Source: Aquabacterium sp. J223 (GTDB lineage: Bacteria > Pseudomonadota > Gammaproteobacteria > Burkholderiales > Burkholderiaceae_C). From it: DNA of 64,000 nt. The notes under the pieces are model-generated. The model did not search any database. It was not told the DNA's origin and saw only the letters and a list, made by a program, of their open reading frames with translations. The stretch is from contig NZ_CP088297.1 in the NCBI RefSeq assembly GCF_024666615.1, positions 930,001 through 994,000 of the forward strand. The letters are read 5' to 3'. Numbering within the stretch: position 1 is the stretch's first letter; each line of letters opens with the position of its first letter. Made by a program: the position numbers and the translations under genes. Shown here piece after piece: positions 13,419 through 24,399 of this stretch.

Positions 13419-13996
13419 CACCGGCCGCCGGCCGCACCGTGCCGCGCGAGGTGCGGCTGATCGGCGGGCGATGGAAGCGCCGCAAGCTGCCGGTGGCCGA
13501 CCGGCCGGGCCTGCGGCCCACCCCGGACCGGGTGCGCGAGACGCTGTTCAACTGGCTGGGCCAGGACCTCACCGGCTGGCGCTGCCTGGACGCCTTTGCC
13601 GGCAGCGGGGCGCTGGGCTTCGAGGCCGCCTCCCGCGGGGCGGTGGAGGTGGTGCTGCTGGAGCGCGATGCGGCGCTCGCCGCCAGCCTGCGCCAGGTGC
13701 GCGAGCGGCTGCAGGCCGGGCCGCCGGTGCGCATCGAATGCGCCGACGCCCTGAAGTGGATGGCCGCCCAGCCCGCCCACCGCTTCGACCTGGTCTTCCT
13801 CGACCCGCCGTTCGACGCCGGGCTGTTCGCTCCGGCGCTCGACGCCGCCGCGCGGCTGCTGCCGCCGGGCGGCTGGGCCTACCTCGAAGCGCCCGAGCCG
13901 CTGCCGACCGTGGCGCCCGGCGCGACCGGCTGGCGCCTGCACCGCGACGGCCGCGCCGGGGCGGTGCATTTCCACCTGCTGCAACGCGAGGGCTAA
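13415..13996 (+). CDS. rsmD: 16S rRNA (guanine(966)-N(2))-methyltransferase
   Basis: A SAM-dependent methyltransferase of 193 residues that modifies G966 of 16S rRNA. The family signature is [11 protein letters not shown], then [32 protein letters not shown] is the SAM-binding motif and LVFLDPPFD the N-methyltransferase catalytic motif. The GTG start overlaps the hisF stop. It is next to coaD, a common pairing in Proteobacteria. Confidence 0.92.
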
Positions 13997-14031
13997 ACTG
14001 CCTTCGCCGCATGACCGCCGGAGCCGCCAAC

Positions 14032-14529
14032 GTGACCACCGCCGTGCGCATCACCGCCGTCTACCCCGGCACCTTCGACCCCTTCACCCTCGGCCACGTC
14101 GACCTCATGCGGCGCGCTGCCCGGCTGTTCGAACGGGTCATCGTCGCGGTGGCCGCCGGCCACCACAAGCGCACCATGTTCAACCTCGACGAGCGGCTGG
14201 ACATCGTGCGCGAGCTGGCCCGGCCCTATGGCAACGTCGACGTCACCCCCTTCGAGGGGCTGCTGCGCGACTTCGTGGTCGGGCAGGGCGCCAGCGTGGT
14301 GGTGCGCGGCCTGCGGGCGGTGAGCGACTTCGAGTACGAGTTCCAGATGGCGGGCATGAACCGCCAGCTCATGCCCGACGTGGAGACGCTGTTCCTCACG
14401 CCCAGCGACCAGTACCAGTTCGTCTCCGGCACCTTCGTGCGCGAGATCGCCACGCTGGGCGGCGACGTCTCCAAGTTCGTCGCGCCCACCGTGTTGCAGC
14501 GGCTGAAGGAACGAGTCGGCCGCGCCTGA
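14032..14529 (+). CDS. coaD: Phosphopantetheine adenylyltransferase
   Basis: CoaD adenylates 4'-phosphopantetheine in coenzyme A synthesis. The nucleotidyltransferase motif [17 protein letters not shown] and the downstream [10 protein letters not shown] (ISSTxVRE-like) are present. I chose the GTG at 14032 (165 residues) because a GGAG lies eight bases upstream. An ATG at 14011 would add seven residues but has no visible ribosome binding site. Confidence 0.93.
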   Translation: MTTAVRITAVYPGTFDPFTLGHVDLMRRAARLFERVIVAVAAGHHKRTMFNLDERLDIVRELARPYGNVDVTPFEGLLRDFVVGQGASVVVRGLRAVSDFEYEFQMAGMNRQLMPDVETLFLTPSDQYQFVSGTFVREIATLGGDVSKFVAPTVLQRLKERVGRA

Positions 14530-14871
<342 letters not shown>

Positions 14872-14879
14872 GGCGCCGT

Positions 14880-15350
14880 TCAGCGCCCGGCGGCCGGCGC
14901 CTGCCCCGGCAGCGTCGCCCGGTAAGGGGCCGACATCGGCGCAACGCCGTCCAGCGGTCGGATCACCCGGGGGCCAACGCCCGGCGCCCGCCAGGGCAGC
15001 ACCGGTCCCGGCCGGACCGCGGGTGCCTGCGCGAACGGCAGGCGGGCGGGGATGCCGGGCGCCTCGGCGGAGGCGGCGAGCGCCAGCTGCCGGGACTGCA
15101 GCCGTTCCCGCTGCTGCCGCTCCCGTGCCAGCGCGTCCGCCGTCGCCGCCAGTCGCTGGTGGGTCTCGGCCGCCGCCTGCCGTTGCTGCACGCTGCGCGC
15201 GTCGGCGGCATCCACGCCGACGCCGCCGGCGCAGGGCGTCTGCTGGTAGATGCGGCCTTCGGGGCCGCAGCGGTAGACCGTCGTGGCCAGCGCCGGGCCG
15301 CCGGCCAGGGCGAGGACCGCTGTCGCAAGGAAGAGGGGCAGACGGAACAT
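14880..15350 (-). CDS. Secreted DUF4124-type protein
   Basis: The 156-residue protein has an N-terminal signal peptide (residues 1-22, ending ALA) followed by [18 protein letters not shown], the short motif of DUF4124 proteins. A glutamine/arginine-rich, probably coiled-coil stretch spans residues about 55-95, and a proline-rich tail follows. It is likely periplasmic. Function is unknown for the family. Confidence 0.72.
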   Translation of the reverse strand: MFRLPLFLATAVLALAGGPALATTVYRCGPEGRIYQQTPCAGGVGVDAADARSVQQRQAAAETHQRLAATADALARERQQRERLQSRQLALAASAEAPGIPARLPFAQAPAVRPGPVLPWRAPGVGPRVIRPLDGVAPMSAPYRATLPGQAPAAGR

Positions 15351-15379
15351 GACGGCCTCCTGCGGAGCAAGGTGATCGG

Positions 15380-16048
15380 TCAGGGCGTGGGCGTGGGCGG
15401 CGGTGGCTCGGCGTCGGTGCCCACCGGCACGGGGGCCGGGGGGCGGGCCGTGGCGGCTTCGGTGGCTTCGGCGCCGCCGGGCGCGCGTTGAGCTGCATGG
15501 CCACGCGTTCCATCTCGCCGGCCAGCAGGCCGTCGAGCGAGGACAACGAGCGGTCGATGCAGCCGTCGATCAGCTCGCGCTCGGACAGCGGCGGCTTGCG
15601 CAGCACGTAGTGGATCACCTCGGCCTTGACACCGGGGTGGCCGATGCCGAGGCGCAGCCGCCAGAAGTCGGCGCTGCCCAGCTGGGCGTGGATGTCCTTC
15701 AGCCCGTTGTGTCCGGCGTGGCCCCCCACCCTGCTTGAGCTTCATCTGGCCGGGCAGCAGGTCCAGTTCGTCGTGGGCCACCAGCACCTCGTGCGGGGCG
15801 ATCTTGAAGAAGCGCGCCAGCGCCGCCACCGACTTGCCGGACAGGTTCATGTAGGTCTGCGGCTGCAGCAGCCAGACCGGCCCGGCCGGCCGGTTCACCC
15901 TCGCCACCAGGCCGTGGTAGCTGCGGTCGGGAACCAGCCGGGCGTCGAGGCGGCGCGCCACCGCATCGACCCACCAGAAGCCGGCGTTGTGGCGGGTGTC
16001 GTCGTATTCGGGGCCCGGGTTGCCCAGGCCGACCAGCAGTCGAATCAT
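15380..16048 (-). CDS. pth: Peptidyl-tRNA hydrolase (two homopolymer frameshifts)
   Basis: Pth releases tRNA from peptidyl-tRNA drop-off products. The start is typical ([21 protein letters not shown], with catalytic His in RHN), then [10 protein letters not shown] and VAHDELDL. The frame breaks at a six-C run (plus 15722-15727). With five, it reads [13 protein letters not shown] as in the family. That second frame then runs on without a plausible stop. A further shift in the G runs at 15431-15443 returns to the first frame and a natural end at 15380. Since Pth is normally essential, sequence error is likely. Confidence 0.88.
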   Translation of the reverse strand: MIRLLVGLGNPGPEYDDTRHNAGFWWVDAVARRLDARLVPDRSYHGLVARVNRPAGPVWLLQPQTYMNLSGKSVAALARFFKIAPHEVLVAHDELDLLPGQMKLKQGGGPRRTQRAEGHPRPAGQRRLLAAAPRHRPPRCQGRGDPLRAAQAAAVRARADRRLHRPLVVLARRPAGRRDGTRGHAAQRAPGGAEATEAATARPPAPVPVGTDAEPPPPTPTP

Positions 16049-16080
16049 GATGGGGATTATTCAGCGACGGCCCACAAGAC

Positions 16081-16104
16081 AAAGCCCCACCGAGGTGGGG
16101 CTTT
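16081..16104 (-). terminator. Stem-loop terminator between rplY and pth
   Basis: A ten-base perfect stem AAAGCCCCAC / GTGGGGCTTT with a four-base loop lies just downstream of rplY on the minus strand and just upstream of pth. A-rich and T-rich ends on both sides make it a possible bidirectional intrinsic terminator, though the U tract is short. Confidence 0.6.
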
Positions 16105-16149
16105 GGGGCGGGAGGGTCCCCCCTGCAGGAGGGAGACCGGAGGCGGGGC

Positions 16150-16779
16150 TTACTTCTTGCCCTTGGCCTTCTTCGCCGGGGCGGCCGCCGGCGCCGCGGC
16201 GGCGGGCGCCACTTCCTCTTCGACCACCGGCTCGGTGACCGACACGATCACCGGGTTCGGCTTGCCGTGCGTCACCACCTTCACGCCGGCGGGCAGCTTG
16301 AGGTCGTTGACGTGCAGCGAACTGCCCTTCTGCAGTTCACCGAGGTCGATGGTGAGGAACTCGGGCAGCTGCGAGGCCAGGCACTGGATCTCCAGCTCGG
16401 TGGCGACGTGGTTGACGAGGCACTTGTCGGTCTTCACCGCGGGGGAGTTCTCCTCGTTGGTGAAGTGCAGCGGGATCTTCTTGGTGATGCGGGTGGTGGC
16501 GTCCACGCGCTGGAAGTCGATGTGCTGCACGATGGGCTTCCAGGGGTGCATCTGGAAGTCGCGCAACAGGACCTTCTCGGTCGCGCCGGCCAGTTCCATC
16601 TCGAGGATGGAGGCGTGGAAGGCCTCCTTCTTCAGCGCGTGGAACAGCGCGTTGTGGTCGAGCTCGATCATGCGCGGCTCGCCGGCGCCATAGACGATGC
16701 CGGGCACCTTGCCCGCATGGCGCAGGCGGCGGCTCGCTCCGGTCCCCTGCTGAGTGCGCTCGAAAGCGACGAACTTCAT
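16150..16779 (-). CDS. rplY: 50S ribosomal protein L25/general stress protein Ctc
   Basis: A 209-residue long-form bL25 (TL5/Ctc type) that binds 5S rRNA. The N-terminal RNA-binding domain includes [18 protein letters not shown]. The added C-terminal beta domain spans about residues 95-185 and ends in an alanine/lysine-rich tail. It follows prs on the same strand, and the order prs-rplY-pth is conserved in many bacteria. Confidence 0.94.
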   Translation of the reverse strand: MKFVAFERTQQGTGASRRLRHAGKVPGIVYGAGEPRMIELDHNALFHALKKEAFHASILEMELAGATEKVLLRDFQMHPWKPIVQHIDFQRVDATTRITKKIPLHFTNEENSPAVKTDKCLVNHVATELEIQCLASQLPEFLTIDLGELQKGSSLHVNDLKLPAGVKVVTHGKPNPVIVSVTEPVVEEEVAPAAAAPAAAPAKKAKGKK

Positions 16780-16884
16780 GGTTCAACTCCATGTTGGGGC
16801 GCCCGCGACCAGGCGCCCTAGTTAGAAGCGGGCCAACGGCCCGCCCACCGAAAAGGGCCTCGCAACGCGGGGCCCGCTGTCTCA

Positions 16885-17847
16885 TCAGAAGTTGCTGTTC
16901 TGCTCCGCGAACAGCGACGTCACCGATTCGCCATCGGAGATGCGGCGGATGGTCTCCGCGAACAGGAAGGCCACCGACAGCTGGCGGATGTTCGGGCAGG
17001 CCTGGCCGGCATCGTTCAACGGGATGGTGTTGGTGATGACCACCTCGTCGAGCTGCGAGGCCTTGATGCGCTCGATCGCCGGACCGGAAAACACCGGATG
17101 GGTGCAGTACGCGAAGACGCGCTTGGCGCCGCGTTCCTTCAGCACCTCCGCCGCCTTCACCAGCGTGCCGGCGGTGTCGATCATGTCGTCCATGACCACG
17201 CAGTTGCGGCCTTCGATCTCGCCAATGACGTGCATCACCTCGGAGACGTTGGCCTTGGGCCGGCGCTTGTCGATGATGGCCAGGTCGCAGCCCAGCTGCT
17301 TGGCCAGCGCGCGGGCGCGCACCACGCCGCCGACGTCGGGGCTCACCACCACCAGGTCGGGGTAGGCCTTGCTCTTGAGGTCGGACAGCAGCACCGGGGA
17401 CGCGTAGATGTTGTCCACCGGGATGTCGAAAAAGCCCTGGATCTGGTCGGCGTGCAGGTCCATCGTCAGCACGCGCTCGACGCCCACGGTCTCCAGCAGG
17501 TTGGCCACCACCTTGGCGCTGATCGGCACCCGCGTCGAGCGCGGACGGCGGTCCTGGCGGGCGTAGCCGAAGTACGGCATCACCGCGGTGATGCGTCGGG
17601 CGCTGGCGCGCTTCAACGCATCGACCATGATGAGCAGTTCCATCAGGTTCTCGTTGGTCGGGCAGCAGGTGGGCTGGACGACGAAGACGTCGCGTGCCCG
17701 CACGTTCTGCTGGATCTCTACCGTCACCTCGCCGTCGGAGAAGCGGCCCACCTGCGCCCGGCCCAGTTCGACACCCAGGTGGGTGGCGATCTCCTGCGCC
17801 AGCGCCGGATTCGCATTGCCGGTGAACAGCACGGTGTTGAACAGCAC
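16885..17847 (-). CDS. prs: Ribose-phosphate pyrophosphokinase
   Basis: Prs makes PRPP from ribose-5-phosphate and ATP, feeding nucleotide synthesis and the his operon upstream in this window. Family motifs are [45 protein letters not shown] and the PRPP loop [12 protein letters not shown] chose the GTG at 17847 (320 residues), which fits the family length and has GAGAG upstream. An ATG at 17901 would add 18 unusual residues. Confidence 0.94.
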   Translation of the reverse strand: MLFNTVLFTGNANPALAQEIATHLGVELGRAQVGRFSDGEVTVEIQQNVRARDVFVVQPTCCPTNENLMELLIMVDALKRASARRITAVMPYFGYARQDRRPRSTRVPISAKVVANLLETVGVERVLTMDLHADQIQGFFDIPVDNIYASPVLLSDLKSKAYPDLVVVSPDVGGVVRARALAKQLGCDLAIIDKRRPKANVSEVMHVIGEIEGRNCVVMDDMIDTAGTLVKAAEVLKERGAKRVFAYCTHPVFSGPAIERIKASQLDEVVITNTIPLNDAGQACPNIRQLSVAFLFAETIRRISDGESVTSLFAEQNSNF

Positions 17848-17962
17848 GGTGGACTCTCGTGGCAAGGCGATGGAGGGGACGCTCGACGCGGTGCCCCGCA
17901 CCGGGAAAGGTCAGCGCCGGCGGATGCTGGAACGGGAACGGACCGGCGACGTCGAGAAGCTT

Positions 17963-18039
17963 TGGCAGGGGAGGAAGGACTCGAACCCTCGCATGTCGGA
18001 ATCAAAATCCGATGCCTTAACCAACTTGGCGACTCCCCT
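17963..18039 (-). tRNA. tRNA-Gln (anticodon TTG)
   Basis: Reading the minus strand gives a full cloverleaf. The acceptor stem AGGGGAG pairs with CTCCCCT, G is the discriminator and CCA is encoded. The anticodon loop contains TTG and the T arm has GGTTCGAGTCC. It sits between prs and ispE, a position conserved in betaproteobacteria. Confidence 0.95.
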
Positions 18040-18079
18040 ACACAGGCGCCGGCTTCGCAGCCCACGCCTTCACAACCCT

Positions 18080-18997
18080 TCAGTCCGACCAGTCCCGCAA
18101 GGGATGCCGGTCCAGACTGCGGCACATCCGACCCACCCAGCCCGGCGGCAGGTCTTGCAACCGCTTTGCCGGTCCGGTCGCCGATGAAGCATCGGCTGTG
18201 CCGCCTTCCCCCGCATACCGCGCCGTCGGCAGGAGCCTGGCGAACACCGCGCTGCCGGAACCGGTCATGCGGGCGTTGCCGAAGCGCGCCGTCAGCCACT
18301 CCAGCGCCTGGCCGACCTGCGGCTCGAGCGCCTTCGCGGCCGGCTCCAGGTCGTTTCGACCGAAACCACTCGCGTCTGCGGGAAAGCCCGTGACTATAAC
18401 AGGCTCGGTGTTCCGCACCAACTGCGGGCTGCGGAAGATGTCCGCGGTGGCGATGTGCGCGGGTGGCTTCACCACCGCGAAGTGCATGGGCGCCAGCGTG
18501 GGCAGCGGCGTCAGCCGTTCGCCGATGCCCTCGACGAAAGCGCTGTCGCCGCCGATGAAGAAGGGCACGTCGGCGCCCAGCGTCAGGCCCAGCGCCAGCA
18601 GCCGCTCGCGCGGCCAGCGCAGGCCCCACAGCCGGTTCAGCCCGAGCAGCACGGTGGCCGCGTCCGAACTGCCGCCGCCCAGCCCGGCACCGCTGGGCAG
18701 CCGCTTGTGCAGGTGGATGTCCACGCCGAGGGCGCAGCCGCTGGCCTGCTGCAATGCGCGGGCGGCGCGCAGGCAGAGGTCGTCCTCGGGCACCGCCTCG
18801 GCGAGGTCGTGGCGCCGCAGGGCACCGTCGCGGCGCAGTTCGAGGTGCACCGTGTCGCACCAGTCGAGGAGCACGAACACCGACTGCAGCAGGTGGTAGC
18901 CGTCGTCGCGCCGGCCGGTCACGTGCAGGAAGAGGTTGAGCTTGGCCGGCGCCGGCAGCTCGTACAGGCCGAGCGGCGAGTTCATGGCGGCACTCAT
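18080..18997 (-). CDS. ispE: 4-diphosphocytidyl-2-C-methyl-D-erythritol kinase
   Basis: IspE phosphorylates CDP-methylerythritol in the non-mevalonate isoprenoid pathway. This GHMP kinase has PAPAKLNLFLHVTGRRDDGYH at the start, the ATP loop PSGAGLGGGSSDAA and a C-terminal MTGSGSAVFA. The start ATG overlaps the lolB stop (ATGA). A typical length (305 residues) includes a slightly extended C-terminus. Confidence 0.94.
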   Translation of the reverse strand: MSAAMNSPLGLYELPAPAKLNLFLHVTGRRDDGYHLLQSVFVLLDWCDTVHLELRRDGALRRHDLAEAVPEDDLCLRAARALQQASGCALGVDIHLHKRLPSGAGLGGGSSDAATVLLGLNRLWGLRWPRERLLALGLTLGADVPFFIGGDSAFVEGIGERLTPLPTLAPMHFAVVKPPAHIATADIFRSPQLVRNTEPVIVTGFPADASGFGRNDLEPAAKALEPQVGQALEWLTARFGNARMTGSGSAVFARLLPTARYAGEGGTADASSATGPAKRLQDLPPGWVGRMCRSLDRHPLRDWSD

Positions 18998-19530
18998 GAC
19001 GACCGGTCCAGCCGCACACGCAGCTGCACGGCCGGCGGCCGCTCCCGACGTGCGTCGAGCCGTCCTTCGCTCAGGCCCTGCGTGTCCACCCGCCACTCCA
19101 GCTGCTCGAAGCCGCCGTCCACCGGCCGGCTGGCGGCGCCCGGCCACGGCATGCCGCGCAGCCAGTCGACCAGCGCCTGCAGCGGCAGCGGCTCGCCCAG
19201 CAGCGCCTGCGCCAGCGCGGCCAGCGACTCGAACTGCCGCTCGCCGCTGCCGTCGCGCAGCACCGCGCGGCGCTCGGTCCATTGCGCCTCGGCCAGCACG
19301 TTGCCCAAAGGTGTCGCCAGGCGCAGCGTGCCGTTGCGGGCGTCGCCCTGGAGTTCGAAGGCGGCGCTCATGCGTTGCGCCGGCTGCTCGCCGGTGGCGT
19401 CCACCGCCAGCGACAGCCGGCCGTTCAGCGGCTCGACGGGCGCACCGTCCTGCTGCCGCGGGACGCTGGTGCAGCCGGCCAGCAGCAACACGCCGGCCAG
19501 CGCCAGCAGCGGGCGACGTGCAAGGTTCAC
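18994..19530 (-). CDS. lolB: Outer-membrane lipoprotein insertion protein LolB
   Basis: LolB receives lipoproteins from LolA and inserts them in the outer membrane. It is itself a lipoprotein: signal sequence residues 1-19 with lipobox LLAGC and Cys20. The LPLQALVDWLRGMPWPG stretch is typical of the family. The GTG start overlaps the stop of the TPR gene. The lolB-ispE pairing is conserved in Proteobacteria. The family is divergent, so context carries weight. Confidence 0.88.
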   Translation of the reverse strand: MNLARRPLLALAGVLLLAGCTSVPRQQDGAPVEPLNGRLSLAVDATGEQPAQRMSAAFELQGDARNGTLRLATPLGNVLAEAQWTERRAVLRDGSGERQFESLAALAQALLGEPLPLQALVDWLRGMPWPGAASRPVDGGFEQLEWRVDTQGLSEGRLDARRERPPAVQLRVRLDRSS

Positions 19531-21320
19531 AGGTCGATCTTCAGCCGCCGCACGGCCTCTCGCAGCACCTCGTTGTCGGGCTCCTTGGCCCGCGCGTCGC
19601 GCAGCACCCGGCGCGCCTCGTCGGCCTGGCCCTCCACCCACAGCACCTCGCCGAGGTGGGCGGCGATCTCGACGTCGGGCCGGGCGGTGTAGGCCTGGCG
19701 CAGCAGGCGCAGCGCCTCCTGGCGGTTGCCGAGCCGGAACTCGACCCAGCCCAGGCTGTCGGTGATGAAGGGATCGCCGGGCGCCATCGACAGCGCCTTC
19801 TCGATCAGCGCCTTGGCCTCGGGCAGCCGCTGGTTGCGATCGGCCAGCGAATAGCCCAGCGCGTTGTAGGCGTGCTGGTGGTCGGGCTTGAGCTCGATCA
19901 CCCGCTTGAGCAGCCGCTCCATCGCCTCGTTGCGCTCCAGCTTCTCTTCCATCATGGCCTGCTCGTACAGCAGGTCCGGGTTGTCGGGGAAGCGCTTGTT
20001 GGCCGCGGCCAGCACCTCGGCCGCGTCGCGCCAGCGCTTGACCTCGCGCAGCACCTGCGCCTCGGCCAGCAGCTTGGCGCGCACGTCGTCGTCGTTGCGT
20101 TCCGGCACCTGCCGGACCATCGCCCGGGCGGACCGCACGTCGCCCTCCCGGGCCTTCAGCATCGCCCGGCGCAGCTGCACCGTCAGCGCCTGTTGCGGGT
20201 CGGCGATGCGCGACAGCCAGCCCTCGGCGCCGGCCAGGTCGCCGCGCTGCTCGGCGGCCTGGGCCATCAGCAGCCAGGCCTGCGTGCGTTCGGCACGCAG
20301 ATCCTCGCTGTCCGGCGCCGACTCGACCAGCTGCAGGTAGCGCTGCAGCGACTGCTGCGCGGCCTGGCTCTGCTTCAGCTCCACCTGCAGCGCGCCCAGG
20401 CTGAGCCAGGGCCCGGGGCGGTCCGGCGTGCTGCGCGTCAGCCGTTCCAGCTGCGCGGCGGCTTCGCCATGCCGCTGCGCGTTGACGAGCAACCGCACGT
20501 AGGCCAGCCGCACCGCTTCCTGCGCATCGGGCTGCGTGAGGTAGCGCTGCACCACCGCCTCGGCGGCCGGCAGGCCCGGCAGCAGGTCCATCGCCACCAG
20601 CGCGGGACCCGGTGCGCCGGGGTCCGCCGCCTGCGCCTTGGTGGCCTCCTCCAGCGCCCGGGCGTTGTCGCCGGCGCCGAGCCACACGCGCGCCAGCGCG
20701 GTGCGGGCGGCGGCGGCCGTGGGCGGTGCCTCGAGGTAGGGGCCGAGCAGGTCCTGCACCAGCGTGGCGGCCTCCTGCCGGTTGCTGCCGCGAAGCAGCA
20801 GTCCGGGCAGCGAGGCGATCAGGCCGCCGCGTTCGTCGCCGGTGCTGGCCGACAGCAGCGCGCGCAGCGGCACCACCGCCTCGGCCGGCCGGTTCAGCGC
20901 GACCAGCAGCTGCGCCTCGAAGCGCATCGCCTCGGGATCGACCGGCAGGGCGATGCGCCAGGCGCGGGTGGCCTCCAGCGCCTGCGCGCCGGCCCGCGCC
21001 TGCAGCGCGATCTCGACGCTGCGACGAAAAAGCGCCGGGTCACGGGTGCGCCGGGCGGCGTCGAGCAGGAGCTGGAACGCCGTGCCGGGCTCCCCGCTGC
21101 GCAGCTCCATCTCGCCGACCAGCAGCTGGTAGAACAGCGGCGCGTCCAGGCCCGACGGCTGCACGGCGGTGGCCGCCGGCGCGGCCTCGGTCACCGGGGC
21201 CGGGGCCTGCGCCCGCAGCGGCGCGCTGGCGCCGAGGCACAGGGCCAGGGCCACGGCCAGCGTCGTCGGTCGGAAAGCGCCGGCGTTGCGGAACGGTCGG
21301 CGCGGGGAAGGCGGGGACAT
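19527..21320 (-). CDS. Exported TPR-repeat protein
   Basis: The 597-residue protein has a signal peptide (to about residue 38, ending LRAQA) followed by many tetratricopeptide repeats. The clearest are near residues 440-560 ([36 protein letters not shown]). It is likely periplasmic and acts in protein-protein contacts. TPR proteins in this position upstream of lolB are common in Burkholderiales. I chose the ATG at 21320 because AGGAGA lies just upstream. Confidence 0.88.
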   Translation of the reverse strand: MSPPSPRRPFRNAGAFRPTTLAVALALCLGASAPLRAQAPAPVTEAAPAATAVQPSGLDAPLFYQLLVGEMELRSGEPGTAFQLLLDAARRTRDPALFRRSVEIALQARAGAQALEATRAWRIALPVDPEAMRFEAQLLVALNRPAEAVVPLRALLSASTGDERGGLIASLPGLLLRGSNRQEAATLVQDLLGPYLEAPPTAAAARTALARVWLGAGDNARALEEATKAQAADPGAPGPALVAMDLLPGLPAAEAVVQRYLTQPDAQEAVRLAYVRLLVNAQRHGEAAAQLERLTRSTPDRPGPWLSLGALQVELKQSQAAQQSLQRYLQLVESAPDSEDLRAERTQAWLLMAQAAEQRGDLAGAEGWLSRIADPQQALTVQLRRAMLKAREGDVRSARAMVRQVPERNDDDVRAKLLAEAQVLREVKRWRDAAEVLAAANKRFPDNPDLLYEQAMMEEKLERNEAMERLLKRVIELKPDHQHAYNALGYSLADRNQRLPEAKALIEKALSMAPGDPFITDSLGWVEFRLGNRQEALRLLRQAYTARPDVEIAAHLGEVLWVEGQADEARRVLRDARAKEPDNEVLREAVRRLKIDL

Positions 21321-21409
21321 CGGCTCTCCTGGGAGGGTCCGGACCATTCTATGGAGCGTGTTGTCCCGGCCGCGGCAGCGGTCGGGACGGCCCTTCGATA
21401 ATGCACGGC

Positions 21410-22246
21410 ATGCCCGAGATGCCCGAGGTCGAGGTCACGAGACGAAGCCTGGCCGACCGGCTGCAGGGCGCGCAGGTGCTGGCCGCCCGGCTGGGCGCGC
21501 CGCTGCGGTGGCCGTTGGGCCGTGAGGTCGACAGCCTGCCCGGCCATCTGGCCGGTGCGCTGCAGCGCCGGGGCAAGTACCTCTGGCTGCCGCTGGACGG
21601 CCCGGCGCCCGGCGGGCTGCTGCTGCACCTGGGCATGTCGGGCTCGCTGCACCTCGACGAGGCCGCCCGCGCGCTGCCCGAGCCGCGGCCGCGGCATGTG
21701 CACTTCGAGCTGCTCACCGACCGCGGGCTGCTGGCGCTGACCGACCCGCGGCGCTTCGGCGCGGTGGTGTGGTCGGCAGCGCTGGACCAGCCGCCGGCCG
21801 CCGGGCTGCTGGCCCGCCTGGGCCATGAGCCCTTCGACCCGGCCCTCACGCCCGCCCTGCTGCACGACGGCCTGAGGCGCCGCCGCAGCGCGGTGAAGGC
21901 GGCGCTGCTGGCGGGCGACATCGTCGTCGGCGCCGGGAACATCTACGCCTGCGAGGCGCTGCACGCGGCCGGCATCGACCCGCGCACCCGCAGCGACCGG
22001 CTCAGCCGGCCCCGCGCCGAGCGGCTGCTGGTCTCGCTGCGGTCCACGCTGGACCGGGCGCTGGCGCTCGGCGGCTCCACCCTGCGCGACTTCCGCGACG
22101 CCCACGGCATGGCCGGTGCCTTCCAGTCGTCGGCGGGCGTCTACGGGCGGGAAGGCCAGCCCTGCCCACGCTGCGGGACGCCGGTGCGGCGCATCGTCCA
22201 GCAGCAGCGGTCCAGCTTCTTCTGCCCGGGCTGCCAGAAGCGTTGA
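21410..22246 (+). CDS. mutM: Formamidopyrimidine-DNA glycosylase
   Basis: MutM (Fpg) excises 8-oxoguanine and nicks the abasic site. Starting at 21410 the mature protein begins P-E-M-P-E-V-E, giving the catalytic N-terminal proline and Glu2. LGMSGSL, the H2TH region ([17 protein letters not shown]) and a C-terminal zinc finger CX2CX16CX2C are present. A GATAAT box lies just upstream (21396-21401). mutY, acting in the same repair pathway, is two genes on. Confidence 0.95.
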   Translation: MPEMPEVEVTRRSLADRLQGAQVLAARLGAPLRWPLGREVDSLPGHLAGALQRRGKYLWLPLDGPAPGGLLLHLGMSGSLHLDEAARALPEPRPRHVHFELLTDRGLLALTDPRRFGAVVWSAALDQPPAAGLLARLGHEPFDPALTPALLHDGLRRRRSAVKAALLAGDIVVGAGNIYACEALHAAGIDPRTRSDRLSRPRAERLLVSLRSTLDRALALGGSTLRDFRDAHGMAGAFQSSAGVYGREGQPCPRCGTPVRRIVQQQRSSFFCPGCQKR

Positions 22247-22398
22247 ACGGCGCTGACGGGCGCTGCAGGCAGCGTCTGCAGTGCAGGACTGCCGCTTCCG
22301 GCCACCCGCGGCGCCCGGTGTTGCCAGGCGTGACACCCCGCGCCACCCCCTGCGCTAGCATGCCCCGCCTCCCGGTGACCCCGTCTCCCACCCGCCCG

Positions 22399-24399
22399 AT
22401 GCCCGCCGTCCTGCCCACCTTCGCCGCCCGCCTCGACGCCCTCGCCGACTGGCGCGCCGGGCTGCAGCGGCACCTGGCGGACTGGGGCCGGCTGCTGGCC
22501 GAGCACGGCCTGCTGGAACACGGCGCCGAGACCGGTCTTGCCGCGCTGCAGGAGCGGCTGGCCGGCGACAAGCTGGTGCTGGCCTTCGTCGCCGAGTTCT
22601 CGCGCGGCAAGTCGGAGCTGATCAACGCCATCTTCTTCGCCGACACCGGCCAGCGGGTGCTGCCGGCCACGCCCGGCCGGACCACCATGTGCCCGGTCGA
22701 GCTGCTCCACGAGGAGGGCGAGGCGCCCGGCCTGTCGCTGCTGCCGGTGCAGACGCGGCTGCAGGGCCTGTCGCTGGCCGAGCTGCGCGATCGCCCCGAC
22801 GCGTGGACGCGGCACGAACTGGACGGCTCGCCGGACCGGCTGGCCACCACCCTGCGCGAGGTGACGCGCACGCTGCGCGTGCCGGTCGCCGACGCCAAGG
22901 CCCTCGGCTTCTGGGACGACGAGCGGCCCGAGGACAACCCGCCCCAGGGCGACGACGGCCTGGTCGAGGTGCCGGCGTGGCGCCATGCCCGCATCGTCTA
23001 CCCGCACCCGCTGCTCAAGCGCGGGCTGGTGGTGCTGGACACGCCCGGCCTGAACGCCATCGGCGCCGAGCCCGAGCTGACGCTGGGCCTGCTGCCCAGC
23101 GCCCATGCCGCCATCTTCCTGCTCGGCGCCGACACCGGCGTCACCCGCAGCGACCTGGCCGTCTGGCGCGAGCACCTCGGTTCGCCGTCGCTGGTGCGCT
23201 ACGCGGTGCTGAACAAGGTCGACACGCTGGCCGACCCGCTGGCCACCGCCGAGCAGGTGCGCGAACAGGTCGCCGCCCAGCGCGCCGCGGCGGCGCAGGC
23301 GTTGGGCCTGGACCTGCAGCGGGTGTTCCCGCTGTCGGCCCGGCAGGCGCTGGCCGCGCGCATCGCCGGCGACGAGCTCCTGCTGCACGCCAGCGGCGTG
23401 CCGGCGCTCGAGGCCGCCATCGGCCGCCAGCTGCTGCCCCTGCGCCGGCAGATCCTGGCCCAGGCGGTGGTGGAAGGCCGCGACCGGGTGCAGTCGGCCG
23501 TGCTGCGCCGCCTGACCGACCAGCGCCGGCAGAACGCCGAGCAGTTGCTGGAGCTGAAGGGCCTGCGCGGCAAGAGCGCGGTGCGCACGGAGGCGCTGCT
23601 GCGCCGAGTCGAGCAGGAGGCGGCCGACTTCGAGCGTTCCACCGCTCGGCTGACCGCGATGCGCTCGGTGCACGCCCGGCTGCTGAAGGAAGCGCTGCTG
23701 CCGTTGGCCAGCGAACGCCTGCGCGAGGAGGTGGTGCGGCTGCAGGCCGACCTCGACAGCGGCCTGCTGCGCCTGGGCGCCCGCAAGGCCTTCCAGTCGC
23801 TGTGCCAGCGGCTGCACGCGCTGCTGGCACAGGCCGGCGTCGGCGCGCAGGAGGTGGGCACCATGCTGCAGGCCACCTTCCAGCAGCTCAACAGCGAGTT
23901 CGGCTTCGCCCTGACCCTCGGCAGCACGCCGGGGCTGGAGCGCTACCGCCGCGAGCTCGACCTCATCGCCCGCAACTACGGCCACTACCTGGGCCCGACC
24001 CAGGCCCTGCGCCTGGCCGATGCGCGCTTTCGCGAGCAGTTCCGCCGCATGCTGCTGTCCAAGCTGCGCATGGTCTTCGAGAGCGCCAGCGCCGAGCTCG
24101 AGCTGTGGAGCAAGAACGCCGCGGCGCAGGTCGACGCGCAGCTGCGTGAGCGCCGCCGCGGCTTCAAGCGCCGCCGCGAGGCGCTGCTGCGCATCCGCCA
24201 GGCCGCCGGCGAGCTGGAGCAGCGCATCGGCGAGCTGCAGTCCGAGGAGCAGCACTTGCAGCGGCTGCAGGCCCGCCTGACCGCGCTCGCCGCCGCCATC
24301 GACGAAGCGACGCAGGCACCGCAGGGTGCCGAGGACGACCCCGCCTGGGCCGCGCCGCCGGTGCTGACGCTGGTGAGCGCCGGCCGCGCCGGCCGGTGA
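22399..24399 (+). CDS. Dynamin-family GTPase
   Basis: A 666-residue large GTPase. The P-loop EFSRGKSE is at residues 66-73, the G3 motif DTPGLN follows, and NKVD is G4. The C-terminal half is helical, with predicted coiled coils (residues about 370-480 and 570-640), as in bacterial dynamin-like proteins that remodel membranes. It lies between two oxidative-damage repair glycosylase genes and overlaps mutY by GTGA, so it may share an operon. Function here is unknown. Confidence 0.85.
   Translation: MPAVLPTFAARLDALADWRAGLQRHLADWGRLLAEHGLLEHGAETGLAALQERLAGDKLVLAFVAEFSRGKSELINAIFFADTGQRVLPATPGRTTMCPVELLHEEGEAPGLSLLPVQTRLQGLSLAELRDRPDAWTRHELDGSPDRLATTLREVTRTLRVPVADAKALGFWDDERPEDNPPQGDDGLVEVPAWRHARIVYPHPLLKRGLVVLDTPGLNAIGAEPELTLGLLPSAHAAIFLLGADTGVTRSDLAVWREHLGSPSLVRYAVLNKVDTLADPLATAEQVREQVAAQRAAAAQALGLDLQRVFPLSARQALAARIAGDELLLHASGVPALEAAIGRQLLPLRRQILAQAVVEGRDRVQSAVLRRLTDQRRQNAEQLLELKGLRGKSAVRTEALLRRVEQEAADFERSTARLTAMRSVHARLLKEALLPLASERLREEVVRLQADLDSGLLRLGARKAFQSLCQRLHALLAQAGVGAQEVGTMLQATFQQLNSEFGFALTLGSTPGLERYRRELDLIARNYGHYLGPTQALRLADARFREQFRRMLLSKLRMVFESASAELELWSKNAAAQVDAQLRERRRGFKRRREALLRIRQAAGELEQRIGELQSEEQHLQRLQARLTALAAAIDEATQAPQGAEDDPAWAAPPVLTLVSAGRAGR

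Noticed and set aside
22321-22361. Promoter before the dynamin-like gene (TGACAC ... TAGCAT)
   Set aside because: The spacing is 19 bases and both hexamers are weak; the match is not better than chance.
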